Shown: positions 27,601 through 39,600 of the stretch, one piece after another | Position numbering within the stretch: position 1 is the first letter of the stretch | Layout of the letters: each line of letters opens with the position of its first letter | Source: Porites lobata | Lineage: Eukaryota > Cnidaria > Anthozoa > Scleractinia > Poritidae | Direction of reading: 5' to 3' | DNA length: 64,000 nucleotides | Assembly: GCA_942486035.1 (NCBI GenBank) | Contig: CALNXK010000083.1 | Location: forward strand, 669,001 to 733,000 | Made by a program: the position numbers and the translations under genes | Notes under the pieces: generated by a model | Databases searched by the model: none | The model's input: the letters and a program-made list of their open reading frames with translations, nothing else | What the model was told of the DNA's origin: nothing

Positions 27601-30600
27601 AACATACATACATACATACATACATACATACATACATACATACACACATACATACGTCCCTATTGGGAAAACAGAGCCCATTTCATCATTGTTGATGACT
27701 TGCTTCTCTGCGACGACCTCAGAGTGATTCCCAGGTCCATGAGACTAGAGATACTTGACGGCATCCATACTGGTCACCTTGGCATTACCAAGTAACAAGC
27801 TGGAGCCCGAACGTTAATATGGTGGCCAGGACTCTCTACGCAGATTGAAAACATGGTGACAAATTATATCACGTCCGCCGAACATCGCCTTGAGCCCAAA
27901 GAACCACACATATCGGCCTCCTTCCCTTCACGTCCATGGGAGAAGCTAGCTGCTGACCTCTGTGAAGCTGAGGGAAAAGCCTTTCTCATTGTTGTTGATT
28001 ACTATTCAAGAAGGGTAGAAATCAAGAAACCGAACGACTTATTATCAGCTAAAGTCTAATTTCCACGCATGGCCTACCTAAAATTTTCGTATCAGATAAA
28101 GGCCCACAATTCAGCTCCGACGCCTTTCGTCTGTTTGCCACTGGGTTGGATTTTTTTGATGTGACAAGCTCCCCTAAATGCCCAAGAACCAATGGTGAAG
28201 TTGAAAGGGCAGTCCACACAGTCAAAGCTTTGCTCCGCAAGAATGAAGACCCGTATACAGCCCTGGTTTTTCACCCAGCGAGTTACTAATGGGGCGCCGC
28301 TTGCGAACCAAAGTTCCTGCCATGCACAGTGTCTTCAAAGGTAATGTGCAAGATAGCGATCGGCAAAGAGCACAACAGATCAAAACAACGGATTCATCAC
28401 AACAAACGACACCAAGCCCTTGCACTCCCTCCACTGCCCCTTGGCGAGCATGTTGTGTGCAAGACCAGAACCGGGAAGGTCACATCATTGGAGCCGCACA
28501 GCAGCAGAGTTCCTACTTAGTGAAGACCGGTATGAGTAAACTGAGACAATGGTTTTTTCTCTCGGACCGTCTAGAACCAACCAGTCTGAAGCCAGCCACA
28601 CCCTCCGACAGCCCAGCTATGGCACCCCGCGATCAGGCCTGCCCGTGAACCAAACACCGGCGATTAGGTTTCCATTCCCGAGCCAGGGAGTCCATCTGCT
28701 CGAACTCCCAAGACCTACTAGATCACAAACGCCTGCTTCGACCCACGAAGGACATCTGAACACTGAAAACTCTTCATCAGAGCGTGTTACACGCTCAGGA
28801 CGAGTGGTTAAAACACCACATCGTTTAGATTGGTGAACATTTAGCAAAGCAAACTCGCGATAACTTATTGTATTAACATTATTCAAGAGAAGGCATTCCC
28901 CATACACACCCTATTCCATAGGTAATTCGTCTCGAGTTATTTTTAGAATCGGGATAAAGTTATCTCGCGCGCTGCATGGATGTGTCGTGGAGGTTTCGCA
29001 TGACTAAACGCCGTGCAAAACATGTCGGGCGAAAGGCAATGAAAGCGTAAAGAGATCGAGAGAATTCCTGAATATTGAAGCGAAATGAGTCGGCGCTCAC
29101 CTGGGAAAAGGGAGACGCTAGACTCCTGACAACCGGCCGTGAAATCAGTTTAATTCGAAGTCGTTGTAACCTCAGTGCTTTAATAAAATGAGAAATCTCA
29201 CCGATCTATTGAAACCGGTCCTTTGTACAATAAAACAAGTAGGACGCCATGTGTTATTTTTTTTTTAATAATAATAAAAGACTAATAAAAGAATAAATAT
29301 CAAACCAGAAATTATTCTCTTCAAACTGTAAATTATATATGATCCTGAGAAAATATTCAGTTTGTTAGGGATTTCCCTGCCGTACTGTTAGCTCTATACA
29401 ACAGAGGAAGGGCAATTCTTTTTTGAATTTCCGTTTCGCTGACACAGCTTTAGCAGAAATCTCTCTTTAGTCGTTTTCGTCGACAAAACGAATAGCAATA
29501 TCGCTCTCCGCGTCATCCTTCATTTTTTTCTGCGTCAATTCGTGAAGGACGCGTGGCTCTGAGCGTGGTTCATCCAAGGGGAACACATTCACGCTATGTG
29601 ATCGGCTGTTGTCTAATCCCCCTTGGGATCTGTGGTCTTAAAAATAACTCGAGACGAATTACCTATGGAATAGGGTGTGTTTGGGGATGCCTTCTCTGTT
29701 CCCTTTATCCTCTCTTGCATTGTTACATTCTTGTTAAGTTTACCGAACTGTTTACACAGAGTTCGTCCTCAAAATTTGGGGGAGATGTAGGATCAGTTGT
29801 TCATTGCATCAGCCTTCCGGTTTTCCCGTTAGAAAGACCCCTTTGCCGGCTGGGAGTCATATGCTTTTGCAACACGCCATCTTGTGCGCATCTTTGATTG
29901 TTAGCGGGATAAATCCTTGCTTCGAAGCTTAAAATATTGCACATATAACCTGTAACACTTCACCTACATGAGCATAGACGCACAATTGATAATCCTTATA
30001 ACTAATCTAGACCCTGCTTTTAGTCCTGATCAACTGAAAAACCAGAAAACCTGGAATCATAAAATGAAATTGTCGAAATTCGAACGAAATGTAGCCTGCA
30101 TTTAATGCCTTTTGGTATTACGTTTACTATTTATCTCACTCATTGCCGAGCTTGTGTGTCACGACAGTCACCATTATTATAGTTTTAAAATTTTTCCAAT
30201 GAACGGTGGTTTTTGAATTGACCTACCGTATAGCGCACAACTAAAATGACAGTAAACCTCTGTCGGCAAATATGCAGTCTACTTCCATCAGTGTTGCCAA
30301 AACATAAATAGTCATTTTGGTTCGTTGAAAAGGAAGCCAAACTTTTTCTTGCAAACCGGCCGATCCCAGTTCGTGTTTCTTTTAAGTCCTGTTCATGAAT
30401 TTTCATGCATATTTCACTGACCATACTTGAGAGCGAAATAGACACGAACTGGGATCGGCCTGTTTGCGAGAAAAGTTTGGCACTAAATGAATAATGTGAG
30501 TTTTCCAATTTCTTCCTTTTTCAACATCCAAAATCACTGTTTGTGTTTTGGTAACATTAATTTAAGAAGACTGCAATTTGGCTATTATTGTCTTACTGTC

Positions 30601-33600
30601 ATTTTAGTTCTGCGCTATACGGTAGGTCAATTCAAAAAACACTGATTTTTGTCTCGTTTGCAGACACTGAGTTAGGTCAGTTAAAATGAAAAAATTTTAG
30701 TCTTCCCAGTAGTACTTAACAAATTTTATGGCTTAAGAAAGTAGTCCTGTGTTATGTTGTATACAAAAAATGAACTTTGCTCGTTTAGTTTTGAGGATTT
30801 TGTGAGCGTTAGGAAATGGTCAAAATTTGCTTATAAAATGGGGCCCTAGATGATCGAATAAATTGATGCTGAGCGTATCTGTAACATAAGAGCAGTGAAG
30901 GACCTATGTTTGGTATATTTATCCATTACTCCACCTGACTAATCTATAATGTTAGTCTGAACTAATTCTGGTGATCCCCTTCCATTGACATTTTTAACAT
31001 TTTGCCTGGTTTTCTCTGACAACGACTTTTAGGTAACATCTAAGACCAGAAAAAAGCTACATGAGTTGAGTTTAAAATATTGAATATACTGAATGTACTG
31101 AATTGTTTGAAAAATTATGCAGTATATTTTAAACGTGTTTCGTTTTTATAACTTGCTGTTCTTTTGGTTTTCATTTGGTTAATGTCCAGCATGTAACGAA
31201 AGACTTTTAAAGGAATCAGGTTTCATCTTCTCACCTTACCACCCGGGACTGTATGCACCTAACTCTTACTGCAGTTGGGTTATCACTGCACCAGTGGGTC
31301 ACGTGGTACGTCTTGAGGTCCGTTATTTTCAACTGGAATATGATACTCGTTGTAAACCTGATTTCTTGGAAGTAAAGGATGGTCCTGTATCGAGCGCGCA
31401 GCCCGTTGGGAGATTTTGTGGTGAAAGCGTTCCTTCCGTCTTTGAGACATCGAGCAATACAATGCTCATTACCTTCAGATCTGATAACAGCATTCAAAGA
31501 AGTGGCTTTCATCTGCGCTACATCTTCAAAGGTGAGGTGAAGTTCACTGGCAATCATCTAATTGTATTCATTTTAGTAAAAAATCGAAAATTATATCAAA
31601 TAAGTAGAAAAGGAAAGAAACCCGCTACGTGTAAGAATTGTCCGTGATCTTCCTTCAGCCACCGTCGAAGAAAAAATCTTATTCAGACTCTTATCTTTTA
31701 AACGATAGGCAGTTCTGTGCAAAAAAGTTATTTTAACACACCAGTAGATTCTGACCGTCCGAAGAATTTGGTTTGTTTTTCGCTTAAGTACTACGTTCAA
31801 CGATACTGACAGTCATCAGTTGTAAACAAGCGTGAATTCCATAGTAGTACAAATGTTCATGTAAAAGGTCTGAATTTCCAACTTTTTACTCAGTTATATA
31901 ATATTCTCTAGATGCAGCTACACCTACTACAGCAAAGTTAAACTAAAGCAAACCACTTATGACTAGTCGATGGAGTTTTCTTTACAAAAATGTACTGAAT
32001 ACAGAACCAATCTACTTACTTCGGGAATGGGCCACAGGGCGGTGTGGAAATGCTAATATCGTCGCCAAAATACCCGTACCTGATATTATGCGATTCCAAG
32101 TCATGCTTTCATTAAAAAGAACCATAAATAGTGTAGCAACATTATGAAGGTCCACGAAACCAATTAAATTTAATTTAATGCCTTGTTGTCAATTTGCTTT
32201 TCTAATATGACTAATTTATGGCGGCCGGCCACGGATTTTAATAGCTCCGCCTCTGATCAGTTTCTCATAAAAATCACGTGGTTTGTTTTTAAGATACTGC
32301 TTATCAGTTGGATCATAGTTGTTTTAAAGTTTTTTTCTGTCATGTAGAATTTCACTGGAGCTCCTCTTCTATTCTTTACAATATCAATTTCATGACGGCT
32401 TATATCATGATTTCATGATCACCTAGAAAAACGATGCAAAGTTTCCTGATATGCACTTAATAATATCTATTGGTATTTCCACAGAACAAACTGAAGATAA
32501 GATTTGTTCCAGCAAGAGAGGTAACGTATTATCCTAATCTTTGAATTTATTTATGTATCCCCTTGTCAACTCAGGGGCACAAAATATTAACATAACCAAA
32601 AATTGATAAGAGATTAGGAGATCGAAAAACAAGACAAAAAACAAAAACAAACAGAACATTTTCGGGGTTCAGACCTGACAAAAAATGTATGTTCACCCAT
32701 TCAAGATTATTTCGATAGTCTTATTTGTCCCGTAAAATTGGTTGCTGTTCATTCATTTTTCGCTTTTAACTTGTTAAAACTAGATTGTCCATCCGACTGC
32801 TCGTGCTTCATGATCAGCGATTCTCCCAACAAATTTGTAATTCAAGGCTACGGCTTACGGATTATTCCCAAGAGTATGCCTTCCTACACTACTGCCCTGT
32901 AAGTATGGAAAGAATGAGTATTGTTGGTTTTCACATGACGTCACTAAAATTCAAACTAAAAAGCTATCGATCCTACCGAGATTTTACTTTCGCGATGCAT
33001 TAGAGCAGCTGAAAACTAATTTTCGTACAAATTTTCGGTTCAAAAGGGTTCTTGGTTTTGTGATAGAGTACGCTTGAATTTCTAAGCTTCTGCGTGACGC
33101 GGCATTTACATGACGGCCAAGAGAGCTGTCAAGTAGGTTAAAAAAATGACTTATTTCAGGAAATCTTGTTATCTAAATAGTTCATGTATTAGAAAAAGTA
33201 TCAGTTTAATGTTTATGAGTTTCTCGAAGAATAAATTCACGCTTTTGTAGCCAAACACGGTAACAGATGTTTCTGTTGGTTTCCGTCCGCCCTGTTGGAG
33301 CTCATCCAGGTAAGCACCAGCATGGCGTCTCCATGCAAATCTCTATAAGTTTGATTTTATTTTGATCTATTTTGATTGGCGTGACACCAGCAATTGATCA
33401 ATTAGCCATAATACGCGACAGACTTTTGAAGCAGTTAAACACCATTGAGTCCTTTAATGCATATCCTGACAAGGCCTTTAAAACTGTGACTCATCTCGCT
33501 GTATTTGAAACTGAGTCAAGGTAGCGATTCACAACTAAGCATTTTCATTTTAACAATTTAAACTGACCGTGAATAACAATGCAATTCACCTGCTTCATGG

Positions 33601-36600
33601 CAATAATTAAAATAGTAAACATGTATAAAGTAAATCAATTTTATCTTTTGGTATCTTTTGTTAAAGAGGAGCAGTCAACTGAAAACATGTGTATTCAGGA
33701 AAGCAACGAACAAGGGTCTCCTCCTCCATTATGAAAGCCATGTAGACGCCCGATAAAAACGATCCCTTTTCATGACCATGCTAAAGCGAGTCCTCCGCCT
33801 TTCATCATCATCTGCCCTATTTGCGGAGGAATGCGATAACCTCAAAGCGATCTTCTTGAAACTCAAATATCCTGAGAGGCTGATTAATTTTAGCATAACT
33901 ACAATTGTCTGAATCCTAGTTTTGGAAAAAAAGTCTGTTTTCTTCACTTTTCCAACGCTTTTCAGGCATTTTGTAGCCAAGTAGGTGATCACATGCAATA
34001 ATAATGACCTTTGAAACTATTTTCTCACCATAGCAAGTTTTTACATGGCAATTCCCTCATTAGCCATATATTTATAGAAAACAACAACACCAAAAAAACG
34101 GGCAAAAAAAAAAGAGTTAAGTAGGACTCGAACCCGGCACCTTGGCTCCAACGCGACGACACATAACCACTACACCACAGACGCTGATTACGTGGCTATG
34201 GGGAAAAGTAATGCCTGTTGAATGAAACCTGCGCCGGCAAGATGATCGCCAGCCGCATTAACCGAGCGCAACGCATATTCCATGGCAATGAATGAATGAA
34301 AGAACATAATTATGCTTTTCAAAACGCCGATACACGTCATCGTCTGCAAAGTAGGACACAAAACATATGTTTTGTTATCTCGATTTATTATTTTGAAGCT
34401 AATGGTCAAAATGACATCCATTTTCGGCTCATACAAGTTCTTAAGAATAGCGTGGCATGACATTTTCTCACTTTCACATCACCTTCTCATAAGCTGGAAT
34501 TTGTATATCCCCTGTGTTGCGGGGTCGAAGAGAAAATGCTCATCTTCTCATCAAGTTTAACGCCTGGACGAGTCAAAGGCTCATGAATTGAAATCCAATC
34601 CCAAGTTAACCATCGTACTCATCTGAAAGACTCATGCGTGTCTTAAGTTTGGCAAGACCTCTAACCTTACTGTAGAAAATTTGACCCAAAGAAAACAACG
34701 AACGATGCACGCTCTCACCCACCGAACTTTCTTGAGTTGTTCGTTGCGCAATGCATTCTGGTAAAAGGGGGCGCAGTGACCTCTGGTTAAATGCAATGCA
34801 TTCTGCTAAGAAGTGACAGGAGCCCATCAAATGGAGCCTCCATCTCCACTAATTTCTTGAGTCAACCCTTTCCCGAGTAGATTTATAAATAGAACGGCTT
34901 GTTTCCCGCGAAAAGTGTCATATTTCCGTGAGTCTCGTATGTCACCGTGAAAAAAATGAAGTTGGATGAAGTCGAACTCAGAAGCCCGTCCTTCGACCGT
35001 TTTCCTTTTTTACTATACCTCCATTTTTACAGTTTTACAGCCGCTGGGATCTGGGATGAAATAAAAGTTAATGAATTACCCGACTGAGACGGAGCATGAA
35101 GCGATGGGACAAAGGCAGCGAACTGAGGATCACGGAAAGGTTCTTTGCGAGTGTTTTTTTTTGTTTGTTTGTTTTTTTTTGCCGTCATACATCCCACATT
35201 TAAGCATGCACCTTGAAAAGAGTCGACGATTAAGCCTTCTGTGGACGATTTGAAACTTTTCGATGATCAGCGCCGAAAAAGTGCCAGGATCATTTATTTT
35301 TGTCATCGCCGTGGAGTGGATTTCGCCAGTTAAGCACCGTGTGCAAAAGCGATGACCTAAGTAGCAACTAAGGAGGAATGCTTCAGAAAAATTGCAGTCT
35401 TCCTTTACATCTGACTTGTATCACCATGAGAGTTGCCTGATAAAACTGGCACTTGAAAAGTTGAACAGAAGACAACAGTTGCTCGACCGTGAAGCTAACT
35501 CAAAAGCAATTTGCTATCGGTGGAATTTGTGACATCGCGCTCCAGTCCAAAGACCCTCTTATCTCAAGAAAAACAAAATGGATTGTATCTGCGCCCAAAG
35601 AATTGTGACTGACCAACAGGAGAATTCTCAGCAATTAATGTAGAAGTTTAGGCCAATTCTTTCCTTCGAATTCGCATCTGTAGATCACTTTTTTTGCGAG
35701 AAAACAATGGCTGGACTCGGCGTTACAAAACATAGCGGGGAATCATCACACTAACTGACGAACAAAACAACCACAGTATTTATTCAGACAAACGCATTTC
35801 GGATAAAAACTCTAAAAACTAGCAATTAGATTAATATTGAGTCATTTAACCGAAATGAGAACCTTAACGCTCAAAAAAATTGGCTAAAGAAAACGAATCC
35901 TGTCAGAACTACAGACTGCAGGTAGAAGTTAATCCTTGCGCATGTAACAGACCAGCTTAATGTGAGACAAGCAACCAAAATTAAGATTAACATAGTCAGA
36001 GTTTAAAACTCTCCACAGTATAATCTACCCGCTAGAAAGAAAAGAAAGAAAATCTCTGAGGGATGAAAACGCTAAAGTCACGTTTCACTAGCTTATGATT
36101 TTGTTTGGCCTGTCAGCACCGGATTTCCTGATGTTTCATGAAGTACAATAGCAGTGTCATTTAGTCGTTGTGATTGGCTCTTCCCACCGTCGGCGCGCGA
36201 AGTCTCCCCTGGGAACCGTTCTAATTATAAATCTACTCGGGAAAGGGTTGACTCCAAGGGCTTGTATGGGAGATGGAGGCTCCATTTGATAGGCTCCTGA
36301 AGTGATGAATTCGAGAATTCGTCCATCCTCGGAGACCCAGGGGCGGTCAGTCGGGCCGGGAGAAAAGGCGCGACAAAAGTTTTCAACCACAGGCGGAAAA
36401 GTTCCGCCCATGCTTGAAAACTTTTGTCGCGCCTTTTTACCCGGCCCGACTGACTGCCCCTGGGTCTCCGAGGATGGAATTCGTCCCACCTTATATATTT
36501 CCCTTAAATCCTGATTATTTGCTGCTCCCTCCCCACGGCCGCTCCGCAGCAATTAACTAAAAAAACACGGCTATATATTAGGTATATTTCAACCAAAAAT

Positions 36601-39600
36601 TGATTGCATTTGAAATAATATGCGTCAAGAAGGCCATCTCGTCAAGAGAATACAACAGTACTCACTTGGTTCAGTAAGGTAAAAAGGTTTTGCTTTTTTT
36701 TCTCTCCATTTAAAAGTGAGTACTGTGACTAAAAAGCTGAAAATTACGTTTTTGCTGTAAATAAGAGCCTCAAAGATCCCTGAGATGTTAAGATTCGATA
36801 GAAAAAGCACACATTATTAAGGTTTTACAGTGGGTACTGTTGGTGAGTACTGTCGATCTATGCCAATCAGTTCAAGGTAAACTAATTTGGTTGATTACAT
36901 AGGCCCGTTTCAAAAGTCGTGCTACTGCCGTGCGAACTCAACTGATCGAATTAAATTCGACTTTAGCACGGCAGTAGCGCGACGTTTGAAACCAAGTCGT
37001 GATACTGCCGTGTAGCACGGCAACCCTTGCCGTGCTACACGGCAATAGGTCGCTTAATTTGTTTTCACGGTCGTTCTATCTTTTGGAAAACGTTGTTATT
37101 TTCTCTACCAAGCCTACTGTATTTTTTGTCATTCGTGCTCATATTGAGTTCTGGCCACTGTAATGTTTACATCTCTGAGCAACTTTTATACCAGGTAAAG
37201 GGCTTCGTGCTTTGTCGTATGTCCACGACTCTAGCTCTTTGGTTTGCCGAAATTCTTACTATGTACACCATAATGTTAGTAATTCGTTTCCGGACTTGAG
37301 TCTTGTTTAAAGTTATCTTATCCTTTGGAATAAAGCACGTGCTATGAGATAAAACAGTTTCTGGTGTATACACAGGTAGCCCAAGCTCGAAATATGATCA
37401 TCGGCGAACATCGGCATTGTTGCGTAACATTCGAAATATAAGGATTTGTATGGGGAAAAAACCTATCGTTTCTGTAACCTACGAAAATGAAAGGATTAAA
37501 ACAGCGTACCTTACTTAAAATGTGTGCTACGTCTCCCCTGTGTGGTCTAGGGGCCGATTTATGGCCGTTTATGGCCATAAACCTTACTTAAAATGTGTGC
37601 TACGTCTCCCCTGTGTGGTCTAGGGGCCGATTTATGGCCGTTTATGGCCAAGGTTGTGCCCCGGGGGGGGGGGCACTCCCATACATTACCTATACGGGTA
37701 TGTGCCGCCCAACGGGGTCGTGATTTTGAAGCTCCTGATTTAGAACGGGGTATCCATTTCAGGGGCGTTTTCTAGAACGGAGTATAAAAAATTGTGGATC
37801 ACGGCTTTATCTTCTGCTTAAAATTGTTGCTGATTATGAAGAAGCATTTATTTGATGTATAAGTCGAACAAGGAAAGAAATATCTCTTAAAAAACAGGGC
37901 TTTTTCAATTTACAAACTTTCTAGAACGGAGTATAAGCAACTGGCCCATTTCTAGAACGGGGTATCAGCTTTAGGGCGAATTCTAGAACGGGGTATAAAA
38001 AATTGGCTCATTTCTATAACGTGGTATCAATTTTAGGGGAAATTTTTTTTAGAACGGGGTGCCAATTTAGAGTCCCGGGCGGCACATACCCACCCAAAAA
38101 TTATCCAAGTGCCCCCCCGGAGGTTGTGCACTCCAGCGAAACAGCCCGACTGATTCACCGAAGGAAAACGGCCGTAAATTCGCTCCAACTGTTCCAATCG
38201 CCTCCAAATTCCCCCTAGGTAACACACGATAGTTCTCCTTTCCATTCGTTATCTTGCTTCAAGACACCTTTGCACCGAGAGCGAATCAAAGGTCGACTGA
38301 ACCTCGGCTTGAACTCCGCGTTACCGTTGAAAGATATAGCGACACGGCCTGAGACTCAAATTACTCACACTCGGGGTGGGAGACAGTCTCTTGCTCCCGT
38401 TGACCCCGGGCCGTTAACATCAATAGCTGAGAAAGAAAACAACGGGTCTGTCAATCTGTCAAGCAAGATAACGAATGGAAAGTAGAACTATCGTGTGTTA
38501 CCCAGGCCGAATATGGAGGCGATTGGAACAGTTGGAGCGAATTTACGGTCGTTTTCCTTCGGTGGATCAGTCGGGCCGCTTCGCTGGAGTGCACAACCTT
38601 GGTAAACCTTTATATAGAGAGAAAACCGTTTACATAAAAACCCATAAAACGGCCATAAATCGGCCCGTGGACCACACAGGAGAGACGTAACACACATTAT
38701 ATTTTAAGTAAGGTAAGCTGTTTTTAATTGAAATCTTCATTTTCGTAGGTTACAGAAACGACAGGTTTTTTCCCCAAACAAATCCTTATATTTCGAATGT
38801 TACGCAGCAATGCCGATGTTCGCCGATGCTCATATTTCGAGCTTGGGCTACCTGTGGTGTATATCATTCGTTTCCAGCGAATTCTTCAAACACGTTCTGT
38901 TACAATCTTTCATCAGAAGCCCTAAAAAACAGTTTTACTGGTTTGAAAACCCCCAAAATCGCCTTTTTTCTTCCCACCTTTTTTTTAGACATGTAGATTC
39001 ATCGAGTCGCAAGATCAAGAGCAAGTTCGTGTTCATCAAACAATTACACCCGTTCGGTTTATTCTGCCGTTCAAAGGTCAAAGATCAGCTGACGTTGTAT
39101 GAAGACAGCTTTCAGATCTTGGAAAGAAAATTTAAAAAGAGTGATCTGCGATCAGTGTTTACGAGTACAAAAAATTGCCGATGAGATCAAAATTACAGAG
39201 GCTAAACCACCTCTCGTCAATCAGCAATGAGTATGACAAATGTGATCTGTGTGATGCAGATTATGTAGCTTATACACGCCTTCACCTTTCTCAATTGTTT
39301 GGTAATGTATGATAATGATGTTTTTAAATATCCTTATCATAAAAACAATTATTCTTTTGAAATCGAGGTAAGTATCCCTAAGGCCACTATTCGAGACTGA
39401 AAGAATAATTGTTTTAGTATATACACACGAAGTGATCTCAACAGAGTCAGAAAGAAAACCATTGAAAGACAATTAGTTTGATTGACAGGTTTATTCATAC
39501 CTGAAAATGTAGCCATACACCAGATCTGGCCGTACGCTGTAGATGCTCAAACGTCGGATTTTTACAGTATTTTCAAACGTGGCAAATCATACTTTTAATC

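Larger units (their letters stand above)
25267..29955 (+). mobile_element. Decayed Ty3/Gypsy LTR retrotransposon
   Basis: Short diverged LTRs flank a broken gag-pol. In order: gag tail with a zinc knuckle (C-R-W-C-G-R near 26155), protease remnant around 26260, RT end (V-K-F-L-G-S-F-I-D near 27080), RNase H remnant (27330-27480), integrase zinc motif and core (H-x-x-H-L-G-I near 27770, V-V-D-Y-Y-S near 27990, N-G-E-V-E-R-A near 28190). Many stops and frameshifts; a (CATA)n array interrupts pol at 27603. A polypurine tract (GGGGGAGA) precedes the 3' LTR. It lies in the intron between the MAM and CUB exons. Confidence 0.85.
34060..36545. repeat. Dispersed repeat with tRNA-like module, copy 2, interrupted
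   Basis: Same family as 10175-11093 in the same orientation. It is split by a 1.48-kb TIR element (34817-36299) and again by a palindromic MITE (36324-36476). Removing both restores colinearity with copy 1. Confidence 0.7.

Noticed and set aside
27457..27795. Tyr/Val/Cys and Thr/Tyr/Ile/His repeat peptides
   Set aside because: Translations of the (CATA)n microsatellite within decayed pol.
36157..36552. 131-codon minus-strand and 70-codon plus-strand frames
   Set aside because: They lie on the palindromic MITE, which forces similar open frames on both strands.
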